64,000 nt of DNA. Source: Marinobacter sp. BGYM27. Its GTDB lineage: Bacteria > Pseudomonadota > Gammaproteobacteria > Pseudomonadales > Oleiphilaceae. Shown in pieces: positions 35,495-44,840 of this stretch. Position numbers and translations under genes: made by a program. The DNA is taken from contig JANZNS010000005.1 of assembly GCA_025153445.1 (NCBI GenBank), forward strand, positions 248,001-312,000, given 5' to 3'. The notes under the pieces were generated by a model. That model was not told the origin of the DNA and ran no database searches. It saw only the letters and a list, made by a program, of their open reading frames with translations. Every line of letters begins with the position of its first letter. Positions within the stretch are counted from its first letter, which is position 1.

Positions 35495-37239
35495 GGGTTT
35501 TCGCTGAAATCTGTTTGGTGCAGTTGCGCATAGACGCCCGCCATATCAAGCAACTCCTGATGAGTGCCCGATTCAACGATGCGTCCGCCATCCATAACCA
35601 GAATCCGGTCAGCCTTTTCTATGGTTGAAAGGCGGTGCGCAATGACCAGCGTTGTCCGGCCCTGCATAACCACATCAAGCGCAGACTGAATATGGCGCTC
35701 GGACTCCGTATCCAGAGCCGATGTCGCCTCATCGAGTATCAGAATCGGTGCATCCTTCAACAATGCCCTGGCGATCGCCAGCCGCTGACGTTGACCGCCC
35801 GAAAGCATCACGCCGTTGTCACCGATCAGCGTGTCCATGCCTTCCGGCATGCGATCAATGAACTCGAGCGCATGGGCTTTGGCAGCCGCTTCACGTATTT
35901 CTTCCAGACTGTGCTGACGCAAGGCCCCGTAAGCAATATTGGCCGCAATGGAATCATTGAACAACACAACATTCTGGGTCACCAGTGCGATCTGATTCCT
36001 CAGAGCTGATAACGTGTAATCGGTAATAGGCACGCCATCAATCAGGATGTCGCCACCGGTATGATCATAGAATCGGGGCAGCAGGCTCACCATGGTTGAT
36101 TTGCCGCTACCTGATCGCCCTACCAGTGCCACGCTCTGCCCCTGGGGAACCTCAACATCAATTCCCTGCAGCACATTATCCAGTTGGTCGCGATAGCGGA
36201 ACGACACATCCTTGAAGCTGATATCGCCCTTGACCCTGGCAGGAGAAAACTCACCACCATCCTGCTCGGGTGGTTCGTCGATCGTTTCAAACACATCGTG
36301 CGCTGCAGCAACACCTTTCTGTATTTTGGAATGAACTGACGTCACCTGACGTATGGGCTTCGCCATGGTGGTCGCCGCCGTTATAAACGCGACGAGTTGA
36401 CCGGTGGTCATGCTACCCCGGATTTCAGGTGCCAGCATCAGCCACACCAACCCGGCAATTGCCAAGGCAACCAGTACCTGAATAATCGGCACACTGATCG
36501 CTTGAGTCGACGCCATTTTCAGGCTTTGCAACAGATTCTGCTCACTCACGCCGCGAAAGCGTTCGCGTTCGTACTCTTCGCCGCCGAAGATCCGGACTAC
36601 CCGATAACCGCTGATCGATTCAGACGCCACATGGGTAATATCACCCATTGAGCCCTGGATACGGCGACTCAGCTTGCGAAAACGCTTGCTCGCATAACGG
36701 ACCACAAAGCCGATAATCGGTCCAACGGCCACAAAAATCAGGGTCAGTTTCCAGTTGGTCCACAGCATGAAGCACAGCAGCCCGACGATAGTCAGACCTT
36801 CACGCAAGGTAATCGTCACCGCATTGGTGGTGGCATCCGCAACTTGTTCAACGTTAAAGGTCAGCTTGGACACAAGGTGCCCTGACGAGTGGTCATCATA
36901 GAAACGGGACGGAAGTTTCAAAAGCCGCTCAAACACCTCGGTGCGCAACGCATTCACGACCTGTCTGCCGACGTAGCTGATGTAGTATTGCCCAAGGAAG
37001 GTACCCAACCCGCGGAAAGCAAACACGCCGACGATCATTGCTGTCAGGAAAATTCTGTTCTGTTCGGTGGGGTTTTCAATCGCCTTGATGACGTATTCCA
37101 TTGCCGCCGCCATGCCTGTCGACGCGGCGGCGTAGATAATGTTGCCAACGACCGCCAGAGAGAAAGCGACCCAGAAAGGTTTTACATATTTCAGCAGGCG
37201 CTTATAGGTCTGCCAGTTGGTCGCGGAGTCCGCTGTCAT
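35491..37239 (-). CDS. msbA: Lipid A flippase MsbA (ABC exporter)
   Basis: MsbA flips lipid A-core across the inner membrane. It has 582 residues, as E. coli MsbA. The N-terminal six-helix ABC exporter domain covers about 15-310. The nucleotide domain carries Walker A VALVGRSGSGKSTMVSLLPR, signature MLSGGQRQRLAIARALL and Walker B ILILDEATSALDTESE, then the switch HRLSTIEKADRI. The location just upstream of lpxK and next to exbD supports lipid A transport. A 60-base gap separates it from exbD. Confidence 0.95.
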   Translation of the reverse strand: MTADSATNWQTYKRLLKYVKPFWVAFSLAVVGNIIYAAASTGMAAAMEYVIKAIENPTEQNRIFLTAMIVGVFAFRGLGTFLGQYYISYVGRQVVNALRTEVFERLLKLPSRFYDDHSSGHLVSKLTFNVEQVADATTNAVTITLREGLTIVGLLCFMLWTNWKLTLIFVAVGPIIGFVVRYASKRFRKLSRRIQGSMGDITHVASESISGYRVVRIFGGEEYERERFRGVSEQNLLQSLKMASTQAISVPIIQVLVALAIAGLVWLMLAPEIRGSMTTGQLVAFITAATTMAKPIRQVTSVHSKIQKGVAAAHDVFETIDEPPEQDGGEFSPARVKGDISFKDVSFRYRDQLDNVLQGIDVEVPQGQSVALVGRSGSGKSTMVSLLPRFYDHTGGDILIDGVPITDYTLSALRNQIALVTQNVVLFNDSIAANIAYGALRQHSLEEIREAAAKAHALEFIDRMPEGMDTLIGDNGVMLSGGQRQRLAIARALLKDAPILILDEATSALDTESERHIQSALDVVMQGRTTLVIAHRLSTIEKADRILVMDGGRIVESGTHQELLDMAGVYAQLHQTDFSENP

Positions 37240-37299
37240 ATTTGGGTCCCGATTCCTGATCGATCAAAGACGCAACCCCCGGCATCACCGAGGGCGCTG

Positions 37300-37722
37300 T
37301 CATTTGTCTTCTGCAGCGCGTTGAGTGGTAATACTGAGTTTCACAAATCCCAGATGACCCGCGACATCCATAGCCCTGACCACGTATTCATGCGGTGTCT
37401 GACCATCCGCCGTGATAATAAAGGGCAACTTGGAATCTCCGTCAGAGATCTCTTCAACCGCTTTCTGCAACGTCTGCTTCTGGTTATTGACCAGTACCCT
37501 GTCGTTAACGGCGTACTGACCGTCAGCTGTGATCACAACATCAACCTGACTGGCCTGGGATTCAGCAGCGTCACCGCTGGCTTCAGGCAAATCAACCTTG
37601 AGGTGGCTTTCTCGGGTAAATGTGGTCGAGACCATGAAAAATATCAAAAGCAGAAAGACAACATCGATCAAGGGTGTGAGATCAACACTGACTTCCTGAC
37701 TTCTCTGGCGCTTGAACTTCAC
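37300..37722 (-). CDS. exbD: ExbD/TolR-family biopolymer transport protein
   Basis: A 140-residue single-pass inner-membrane protein. The N-terminus reads MKFKRQRSQEVSVDLTPLID, followed by VVFLLLIFFMVSTTF. The conserved Asp of the transmembrane helix (the D of LTPLID) takes part in proton use with ExbB. A periplasmic domain follows. It starts five bases after exbB. Whether the pair energises TonB or another process is open; no tonB gene is nearby, and the position next to msbA and lpxK is shared with Pseudomonas. Confidence 0.92.
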   Translation of the reverse strand: MKFKRQRSQEVSVDLTPLIDVVFLLLIFFMVSTTFTRESHLKVDLPEASGDAAESQASQVDVVITADGQYAVNDRVLVNNQKQTLQKAVEEISDGDSKLPFIITADGQTPHEYVVRAMDVAGHLGFVKLSITTQRAAEDK

Positions 37723-37727
37723 GGCGC

Positions 37728-38354
37728 TCAGGCTCCCTCTACGTCGATTTCACGATCGCCATGGACGACCTCTACCAGCTTGATGGCTTCCTGCTCCATG
37801 TTCACAACAAGTTCATCAACCCGACGGAGAAAATAGCGGTGGCAGATCAGCGCCGGTATCGCAACGCTAAGGCCCGCGGCTGTTGTCATGAGTGCTTCCG
37901 AAATACCGCCAGCCAGGTTACCGGCATCGCCAACACCTGCAAGCTGGATCTCCGCAAACACCTTGATCATACCGATTACCGTACCCAACAAACCCAAAAG
38001 CGGTGTGATGGTGGCGACCGTGCCCAGCGGATTCAGGAAACGCTCCAGTTCGTGAATAACCTGGCTCGCTTCCTGCTCAATGCTTTCCTTCATGATCTCG
38101 CGACCATGCTTGGCGTTCATCAGACCGCCAGCGAGCACCCGGCCCATAGGTGACGAGGCCTGAAGAGCCTTCAGCTTGCGCGCATTCAGTTCTTTCTTTT
38201 TGATCCAGCGCCACAGTTCATTCAGCGTGGTCTGGGGTGCCACACGCGATACCCGCAATGACCAGAAACGCTCAAGAATAATGGCAAGCGCTAGAATGGA
38301 ACACGCAATGATCGGCACCATGATGATGCCACCTGCCTGAAGAAGCTCAAACAC
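37728..38354 (-). CDS. exbB: ExbB/TolQ/MotA-family proton channel protein
   Basis: A 208-residue inner-membrane protein with three hydrophobic helices. The family segment LNPLGTVATITPLLGLLGTVIGMIKVF is at about 105-131, and LAGGISEALMTTAAGLSVAIPALICHRYF at about 145-173. It forms the stator channel with ExbD. It is the first gene of a probable exbB-exbD-msbA-lpxK-Trm112-kdsB-PTP-murB operon; gaps are small or negative except before msbA (60 bases) and kdsB (49 bases). Confidence 0.93.
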   Translation of the reverse strand: MFELLQAGGIIMVPIIACSILALAIILERFWSLRVSRVAPQTTLNELWRWIKKKELNARKLKALQASSPMGRVLAGGLMNAKHGREIMKESIEQEASQVIHELERFLNPLGTVATITPLLGLLGTVIGMIKVFAEIQLAGVGDAGNLAGGISEALMTTAAGLSVAIPALICHRYFLRRVDELVVNMEQEAIKLVEVVHGDREIDVEGA

Positions 38355-38425
38355 TCTTTGTTCTCCCTGATATGGATACAGCCGCGCGCTACTTTAGCAC
38401 AGCAAACGCCACTCGCTACACCCCG

Positions 38426-40816
38426 CTATAGCGCATTGCCCGACGGTGTGCGCCCTGGCTCAATCCAGAAAGGAGCGCCGTTGCGCAACGAATGTACAAT
38501 CCAGCCTTCAGACGAATAGACAAAACGCAAAGCGCCCGACAACGCTGTGCTGTATACCTGTGCGCCTGATTTCGTGTAACGATCCACCACTGAGCCTGCG
38601 GGATGGCCATAGGGATGACGAAAACCTGACGAAAAAACGACGTGATCCGGATCAAGCTGACGGATCCATTCAACTCCCGAGGATGTTTTACTCCCGTGAT
38701 GTGGCGCAAGGAGCAGACGGGACACATTTTCAGAAATGACATTATCGCTAAGCCATAACCCTTCGTTTTTGATTGAAATATCGCCGGGAATAATAATCTC
38801 AGCGCGCTCAAACCGGATTCGCACGACACAAGAAGCATTATTCCCTTCAATCATGCTGCCGACTGGCTTGGGGGCCTGCTGCCAGAAGCCCACAGTCCCT
38901 TTCCCTACCTCTGCCGGTTGATGGTTCTGGCAGGGTTCGAAGTGCTTGGCTTTAGCGCCAGCGAGGCGCCGAACCCGCTCGCTATCACCACTCACCACCT
39001 GATCTACCGGCAAAGTACCCAACAGCTCATCCAGACCACTGGCATGGTCTGCATCACCGTGACTGATAACCAGCAGTGACAAGCGATTCACACCCAGCGA
39101 TCTCAACGTTGGCAAAATAGCCGAGCCAACGGACGTCTCACCGGATGGTGAACCCGGCCCGGTATCGTAAAGCATCACATCGTGACCATCCCGAAACATC
39201 ACCGATAGCCCCTGCCCGACATCCCAAATCCACAACTCCGGACGCTCAACAAATCGGTTAACAGGCTTCATGACTGCACTGCAGCCTACAACCGTCAAAA
39301 CGCTTATCGCTCCCGCAGTCGCAATCCTGCGACGTAGCGAATTCGGTACCGGGAACAGACACAGCAACATCACAAAGGCGAGAAAGATCGACAGGGAAAA
39401 CAGCACCGTAGCAGCAGGCGGCGACATTGACGCAATGAATTCGAGGCCGCCCGTCATTGCCCCCAGCACCACGTCAATTACTGTCATGACCGGCTCCCTT
39501 AGCACTTCAGAGAAAGCACCTGCCGGAATACCCATCATCAAGACCGGCATGACCACCAGAGAAAGCCACGGAATGGCCAGAATATTGGCTAGCCAGCCCA
39601 ATGGTGCTGCCGTTAACCCCAGTGCCGAAGAAACAGGCAACAACCCGAAACCGACAGCACACTGGGCAATCAGCAATGACCTTACCGCACCACTTCGACG
39701 CAATCGGCCTGAGAACACCAGAATCAGACAGGCGACGGCGCCGAATGATAGCCAGAACCCACCATCCAGAGGTGCAAAAGGGTCGATCAGCAAAACACCG
39801 GCCAATGCAATCAACCAGGCAGTCCAGTAGCCCGAAAGCCGACCTCGCAGATAGACCACGCTGGCGACTATCGCCATGACCAGCGCCCTCTGCGTCGGCA
39901 CCGACAATCCGGCAAGCAAGGCATATAACAAGCAGAACAACATACTGGTGCCCACGACCCACCGACGACGGGCCCGGGAACCCAGAAAGCGGCTCGGCAC
40001 ACACCGGAGCAAAGCCCTGGCCAAAGCTGCGCCTAACAACCCTATCAATCCGATATGCAGTCCTGAAATGGCAATCAGATGAGAGGTGCCCGTCACCCTG
40101 AAACGTTCCCAGTCGGCGGACTCAAGATAGCGTCGCTCTCCGAGCACCAGCGCTTCGATCAGCGGATAGCGTCGCATGGTTCCATAATGACGCTGCAGCC
40201 AACCGGCAATACCTGCCCTGTATTCGCTATAGTGGCAGTGCACACCACACTCCGCCTGTTCTGGTGCCCAGGCCTTGATACTCCCGGTTGCGTCATACCC
40301 ATGCCGGAACAACCAGGTTTCGTAGCGAAACCCTTCAGGATTGACGGTGCCATGAGGGGGCTTGAGACGAACGGTCAACCGCATTTGATGAGGAAGCGAT
40401 TCAGGGTGATCGCCATATAGCGAAAGACGTATTTTCTTAACGTCAGCAAGGCGTTTATCGGGCGAGACCCAGCGTGTTATGCAAAAATCAAAGCGCAGAC
40501 TGTTGTAACTACCGGGTCCGGAAAGACTACACTGGAAGCCAATGACCTCGAAAGGGACATCAGTTGGGAGAGTTGCCGGAAACCGGGAATCCAGTCGGGA
40601 CTGCGCATGCAGGCCGGCCCAGAGCAGTCCGGCGAGCACGCAGACTGCCAACAGAAGCGCCCGGCGGCCCGGCGGATAAGCAGCCGCGATCGCGGCGAGA
40701 CCACTCAGAGCAACTAGGAGCCCCTGCCACGGTGGTATTTCGCCGATACAATAAAGTAAGATGACGCCGCCCGCGAATGCAGCAATCCCTGCGCGCACGC
40801 TGAATCTCCCGGGCAT
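38426..40816 (-). CDS. comEC: ComEC/Rec2 DNA-uptake channel protein
   Basis: ComEC is the inner-membrane channel through which single-stranded DNA enters in natural transformation. It has 796 residues. An N-terminal DUF4131/OB-like region (about 70-200) follows one to three short helices. The competence membrane domain (about 235-530) begins RYLESADWERFRVTGTSHLI, followed by AISGLHIGLIG. The C-terminal metallo-beta-lactamase domain (about 540-790) contains ELWIWDVGQGLSVMFRDG and ISHGDADHASGLDELL, then LAPHHGSKTSS. The HxDxDH motif is intact. Full length and intact motifs suggest competence is at least possible. It lies directly upstream of exbB on the same strand. Confidence 0.95.
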   Translation of the reverse strand: MPGRFSVRAGIAAFAGGVILLYCIGEIPPWQGLLVALSGLAAIAAAYPPGRRALLLAVCVLAGLLWAGLHAQSRLDSRFPATLPTDVPFEVIGFQCSLSGPGSYNSLRFDFCITRWVSPDKRLADVKKIRLSLYGDHPESLPHQMRLTVRLKPPHGTVNPEGFRYETWLFRHGYDATGSIKAWAPEQAECGVHCHYSEYRAGIAGWLQRHYGTMRRYPLIEALVLGERRYLESADWERFRVTGTSHLIAISGLHIGLIGLLGAALARALLRCVPSRFLGSRARRRWVVGTSMLFCLLYALLAGLSVPTQRALVMAIVASVVYLRGRLSGYWTAWLIALAGVLLIDPFAPLDGGFWLSFGAVACLILVFSGRLRRSGAVRSLLIAQCAVGFGLLPVSSALGLTAAPLGWLANILAIPWLSLVVMPVLMMGIPAGAFSEVLREPVMTVIDVVLGAMTGGLEFIASMSPPAATVLFSLSIFLAFVMLLCLFPVPNSLRRRIATAGAISVLTVVGCSAVMKPVNRFVERPELWIWDVGQGLSVMFRDGHDVMLYDTGPGSPSGETSVGSAILPTLRSLGVNRLSLLVISHGDADHASGLDELLGTLPVDQVVSGDSERVRRLAGAKAKHFEPCQNHQPAEVGKGTVGFWQQAPKPVGSMIEGNNASCVVRIRFERAEIIIPGDISIKNEGLWLSDNVISENVSRLLLAPHHGSKTSSGVEWIRQLDPDHVVFSSGFRHPYGHPAGSVVDRYTKSGAQVYSTALSGALRFVYSSEGWIVHSLRNGAPFWIEPGRTPSGNAL

Positions 40817-40900
40817 TCCATGCCCTGATGTCCATATTTATGGCACTTGTGGCAAATGCAGCACATGTGCTGAACAATTTTGACAGGCACCCCCTTCGCC

Positions 40901-41428
40901 ATGCCGAAACGGTTCATCAAGCGTTACATGCCAAGGCCGGAAAAGATCAAGGCAATGAAATCGCTTCATTTCCTTGGTGACCTCTTGCACGAGCCGAACC
41001 TGTGGCATATCAATCGCCATGCGGTTTGCCGCGCCTTCCTGATCGGCATTTTCTTCTGCTTTATCCCAATGCCCTTTCAGATGGTTGCAGCCGGCTTTTT
41101 CGCTATCTGGTTCAACGCCAACCTGCCTATTTCCGTGGCGCTGGTGTGGATCAGCAATCCGATAACAATGCCGCCCATCTTCTATTTCAACTACAAGGTC
41201 GGTGCGTATCTGCTCGGCCATCCGGTACTGGATTTCGAGTTTCACCTGTCCTGGCACTGGCTCAGCCAGCGCCTGGTTGAGATAGGCGTCCCTCTGTATT
41301 TCGGATCGGTGGTCGTGGCGGTCCTGGCGGCGTGTATCAGCTACCTGGTAATGCAGTATCTTTGGCGGCGCAAGGTGCGATCTGACTGGCGCAGGCGCCG
41401 CGGCCTGCGCACAGACGAAGAAGATTAA
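40901..41428 (+). CDS. DUF2062 membrane protein
   Basis: A 175-residue protein of the DUF2062 family. The hallmark segments are NRHAVCRAFLIGIFFCFIPM-PFQMVAAGFFAIWFNANLPIS near residues 40-80 and VWISNPITMPPIFYFNYKVGAYLLG near 85-110, with two to four hydrophobic helices. The function of the family is unknown. The start is ATG 40901 (MPKRFIKRYMP). An in-frame TTG at 40880 is possible but gives a poor context. It is divergent from comEC and overlaps lolD tail-to-tail by four bases. It has the same neighbours in Pseudomonas. Confidence 0.88.
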   Translation: MPKRFIKRYMPRPEKIKAMKSLHFLGDLLHEPNLWHINRHAVCRAFLIGIFFCFIPMPFQMVAAGFFAIWFNANLPISVALVWISNPITMPPIFYFNYKVGAYLLGHPVLDFEFHLSWHWLSQRLVEIGVPLYFGSVVVAVLAACISYLVMQYLWRRKVRSDWRRRRGLRTDEED

Positions 41429-42144
41429 TCCGCGCTGACCAACCGGCCCTGCTCGAGCCGGAGCACCCGACCGAGACGTTGCGCCATGCGCATATCGTGC
41501 GTCACGACTACAAACGCAATCCCCAACCTGTCCCGCAATGATTCGATAAGGTCCTGCACACCGTGGGCTGTCTGCTCATCAAGATTGCCGGTCGGCTCAT
41601 CCATCAACACGCATTGGGGCTCGTTCACCAACGCCCTGGCAATCGCGACACGCTGGCGTTCGCCACCTGACAGCTCGCCCGGTTTATGCTCCAGTCGGCT
41701 CCCCAGATTGACAGCCGAAAGTATCTCCCTGGCCTTGTCTCGCGCCGATGCAATGGAGTGATCACCAAGCACGCACGGCATCATGACGTTTTCCAGCGCG
41801 GTGAACTCCGGTAGCAGGTGATGAAACTGATACACGAAGCCGAGTTGCCGGTTGCGAAACTTCGCGCGCGCCTTTTCTTTCATTCTGTGGATGTCGGCAT
41901 GACAGATCTCAATCCGCCCTGATGATGGCTTGTCGAGGCCACCCAGCAGATTCAGCAGGGTGGTTTTACCGGCGCCGCTGCTTCCCACAATGGCTACTGT
42001 TTCACCGGCTTTAACCTTGAGTGATATGTCCGAAAAAATCGTGAGCTTCGCCGGCCCCTGACTGTAGGTCCGCGTAATTTTTTCGCAATCGATCACCAGC
42101 GATGTTTCGCTGCGATCCGGTGATACCTGTGCTGTATTATTCAT
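41425..42144 (-). CDS. lolD: Lipoprotein-release ATPase LolD
   Basis: LolD drives release of outer-membrane lipoproteins from the inner membrane to LolA. It has 239 residues from the ATG at 42144, which overlaps the end of the permease gene and has AGAGG about nine bases upstream. Walker A is VAIVGSSGAGKTTLLNLLGG. The LolD motif QLGFVYQFHHLLPEFTALENV is at about 97-117. The signature is LSGGERQRVAIARALVNEPQ and Walker B CVLMDEPTGNLDE. The QFHHLLPEFTALENV segment is specific for LolD among MacB-like ATPases. Confidence 0.95.
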   Translation of the reverse strand: MNNTAQVSPDRSETSLVIDCEKITRTYSQGPAKLTIFSDISLKVKAGETVAIVGSSGAGKTTLLNLLGGLDKPSSGRIEICHADIHRMKEKARAKFRNRQLGFVYQFHHLLPEFTALENVMMPCVLGDHSIASARDKAREILSAVNLGSRLEHKPGELSGGERQRVAIARALVNEPQCVLMDEPTGNLDEQTAHGVQDLIESLRDRLGIAFVVVTHDMRMAQRLGRVLRLEQGRLVSAD

Positions 42145-43378
42145 AACGCAATGCCTCTGCCGGATCGACACGAGACGCACGCCATGCCGGATAAAGTGTT
42201 GCCAGCAGGCTCATAGCCATGCCAGCGCCGCTGATAATGAATACATCATCCCATTGCAACTGGGATGGAAGGTAGCTGATGAAATACACGTCGGCACTCA
42301 GGAACTTGTGGCCCAGAACCCCTTCCAGCCAACTGATAATGGCGCTGATATATTCGGCACCGAGCACGCCCAGCGTGGTACCGATCAACACACCGAAAAT
42401 CCCGATCACCGCACCCTGAATCATAAAGATACGCATAATGCGGCCCGGTGTTGCGCCCATGGTACGGAGAATCGCAATGTCACCGGTTTTATCCGTCACC
42501 ACCATCACCAGTGTTGACACGATATTGAATGCAGCGACCGCCACAATGAACATCAGCAGCAGACCAATCATCGTCTTTTCCATGCGGATCGCCTGGAACA
42601 GATTGCCATGGGTTCGGGTCCAGTCGGATACATAGAATCGGCCACCCAGGCTCCGCGCAACGCGCTCGGCAACAGCCGGCGCTTTGAACAGGTCATCAAC
42701 CAGCAAGCGAACGCCCTGGGCTTTTCCATTGGTGCGCATCAGCTTTGCCGCATCATCCATATGGATCAGGGTGTAGCTGCCATCGAGCTCTGCACCCACG
42801 CTGAAGATCCCCTTCACAGTGAAGCGCTTGAGTCTTGGTAGAACGCCGGCCGGCGTTATTGACGCTTCAGGCAACACCAACGTCACCTTGTCACCGAGCT
42901 TCACCCGCAAGTTGGCTGCCAGCATTCGGCCGATGATAATACCGAACTCACCCGACTGCAGATCATCCAGCTTACCTTCAACCATATTGTCTTCGATGAT
43001 CGATACCGTTTTTTCCTGCTCCGGTAATATACCGTTGATCATCACACCGTGGACGTTACCCGCACCTGTCACCATGCCCTGTCCCTGAATGAAGGGCGCC
43101 GCAGCGATAACAGACCTGTCTTCGGTCGCAATTTTGTCAATCCGCTCCCAATCATCAACAGTGCTCTGCCCCTGAATGACGGCATGAGGCACCATACCGA
43201 GAATCCGGTGCTTCAGTTCATGATCAAACCCGTTCATCACCGACAGGACGATAATCAACACGGCAACGCCGAGCATCAGACCGATCATGGAAGTGAGTGA
43301 GATGAAAGAAATAAAATGATTGCGTCGCTTGGCAGCGGTATAACGCAAACCGACGGACAAAGATAAAGGCTTGAACAT
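42137..43378 (-). CDS. lolC: Lipoprotein-release permease, LolC/E (LolF-like) type
   Basis: A 413-residue inner-membrane permease of the LolC/E family. The N-terminal signature is SVGLRYTAAKRRNHFISFIS and LTSMIGLMLGVAVLIIVLSVMNGF (TM1). A periplasmic domain covers about 45-265. Three C-terminal helices follow, with the FtsX-like motif FIVAVAAFNIVSTLVMVVTDKTGDIAILRTMGATPGRIM. The segment near 165-185 (TPAGVLPRLKRF) resembles the LolC Hook that binds LolA. No lolE gene is present after lolD, so this may be a hybrid LolF-type permease acting as a homodimer, as known in some gammaproteobacteria. Confidence 0.92.
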   Translation of the reverse strand: MFKPLSLSVGLRYTAAKRRNHFISFISLTSMIGLMLGVAVLIIVLSVMNGFDHELKHRILGMVPHAVIQGQSTVDDWERIDKIATEDRSVIAAAPFIQGQGMVTGAGNVHGVMINGILPEQEKTVSIIEDNMVEGKLDDLQSGEFGIIIGRMLAANLRVKLGDKVTLVLPEASITPAGVLPRLKRFTVKGIFSVGAELDGSYTLIHMDDAAKLMRTNGKAQGVRLLVDDLFKAPAVAERVARSLGGRFYVSDWTRTHGNLFQAIRMEKTMIGLLLMFIVAVAAFNIVSTLVMVVTDKTGDIAILRTMGATPGRIMRIFMIQGAVIGIFGVLIGTTLGVLGAEYISAIISWLEGVLGHKFLSADVYFISYLPSQLQWDDVFIISGAGMAMSLLATLYPAWRASRVDPAEALRYE

Positions 43379-43504
43379 GAATGAGGGCCTACCGCTTCCC
43401 TGAACTGATTGGGTGTCGCTCCCGGCACCCGTCAGGTACCGGTGAAGCTGTTAAACTACTGTAAATGCCTTACACGAATAACTCTGCGATCACAGGTGCT
43501 GTTC

Positions 43505-44077
43505 ATGACGACAAACTCATCCGAAGACCGCCGCGATTACTTTCGGATCGACGATCATGCGGGTCTCGAAATCAAACCGCTGGAGAACGATGACCATAGC
43601 GACAGCGATCTTGCTTTCGACGACAACCAGCTCGCACCCTTGCAAGACGAACTAAGACGGCTGGACCAGGATATTCGTAGCCAGCTTGCCGCTCTTGCCG
43701 AACGGGAGCGCTTACTTTCGAATCTGATGAAGTCGTTCAATGCCAAGATCGACACGTTGGCGCGCATTATGGCCTTTGAGCAAAATCCCTTGCAACCTGA
43801 GCAGTGGCATCCGGTAACACTCAGTGAAGGTGGCATCGCGTTCCCCTCTGATGACCCTTCCCTCGTCGAAGACCGGTTTATCGCCCTGCGGATGACGCTA
43901 CCCCCGGAGTTTGTGCAACCCAGAGCTGTAGCGCAGATTATCTCCATTTCGGAAACCGATGGCCGACGCTGGGTGCACACGGAATTTACCACACTTGATG
44001 ATGCAGACCGGCAACTCATCTCCCGGCATGTCTTACGTTGGCAGGTTCGCCGGCGCCAACAACCTTCAAGAGACTGA
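43505..44077 (+). CDS. PilZ-like protein with coiled-coil region
   Basis: A 190-residue protein. The first PilZ motif, RRDYFRID (RxxxR), is at about residues 9-16. A charged helix of about 65 residues (DELRRLDQDIRSQLAALAERERLLSNLMK), likely coiled coil, is inserted before the second motif VTLSEGGIAF at about 108. The second motif has Thr where (D/N)xSxxG has Asp or Asn, so c-di-GMP binding may be weak. It lies divergently next to lolC, as in Pseudomonas. The start is ATG 43505 (MTTNSSEDRR); the frame is open from 43409. Confidence 0.75.
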   Translation: MTTNSSEDRRDYFRIDDHAGLEIKPLENDDHSDSDLAFDDNQLAPLQDELRRLDQDIRSQLAALAERERLLSNLMKSFNAKIDTLARIMAFEQNPLQPEQWHPVTLSEGGIAFPSDDPSLVEDRFIALRMTLPPEFVQPRAVAQIISISETDGRRWVHTEFTTLDDADRQLISRHVLRWQVRRRQQPSRD

Positions 44078-44260
44078 CGGGTCTGTCACAAGTCGATTAC
44101 TTTCGACGATACTCTGTAGTAATGTTCGGGTGATAATAAATTTCAGTAATTAAAACAATGATTGAGCCGGGTAAGGCCTCGTCAGTTTTTCGATAGGGCC
44201 GCCGCCAAATTGATAATTAAAGCCGGCAGATCAACACAAAAAGCAGCAGGAAAACGATTC

Positions 44261-44596
44261 ATGAAAACGCTATCGCAGCCCAGACCGCTAAACGTAGCCC
44301 GTCCTTTGTCATTCGTCGCCGGTGCGATGGTCGCACTCGCAGCATTCACGGCAACGACGCCGGCAATCGCAGACGAAGTTCGCATCCCCGTCATGCAACA
44401 AGGCAGCGACAAACGGACAGTAAAACTGCCGGCTCACGGCGAAACGAAAGGCCAGGTCCAGAGCCATTACGGCAAGCCGCAGGGCATTAAGGGCCCTACC
44501 GGTGAACCTCCTATTACCCAGTGGTTCTTCAATGACTTCGTTGTGTACTTCGAAGGCGACCGGGTTATCCATGCCGTTCTCAAACCAAACCGCTGA
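44261..44596 (+). CDS. Small periplasmic protein, unknown function
   Basis: A 111-residue precursor. The start at 44261 has AGGAAA upstream and gives a Sec signal peptide that ends near AIA-D (ATTPAIADEVRIPV). The mature part of about 75 residues contains KLPAHGETKGQVQSHYGKPQ-G and PITQWFFNDFVVYFEGDRVI-HAVLK. Similar small proteins occur in many gammaproteobacteria and are sometimes loosely called phosphodiesterases, but I see no catalytic motif. The GxTKxxVxxxYGxP pattern recalls the BamE/SmpA fold, a structural guess only. It has its own leader and no close partner. Confidence 0.7.
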   Translation: MKTLSQPRPLNVARPLSFVAGAMVALAAFTATTPAIADEVRIPVMQQGSDKRTVKLPAHGETKGQVQSHYGKPQGIKGPTGEPPITQWFFNDFVVYFEGDRVIHAVLKPNR

Positions 44597-44840
44597 AGAC
44601 ATCGCAGCGTATTGATATTAGGCATGCCTGCAATCGCATCTGTACATACCGCAACCACCCTGAAGTCGCTGGTATCAGACGTTCAGGCAGGTAGAATGGC
44701 GAGAATGAAGAGTCGGCGCCTTAAACGCAGGTTGGGACAATCGTCCATTAATCAGCCGCACCGGATATGGTGCGCAGTTAATACCGACCATCATTTCCCC
44801 ACAATCTGAGACAACCGCCAAGCGATAAGGTGACGGTAAC
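44597..44840. other. Intergenic region upstream of aguA
   Basis: About 244 bases between the small periplasmic protein gene and aguA. I see no terminator, promoter pair or repeat that I can support. Confidence 0.4.
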
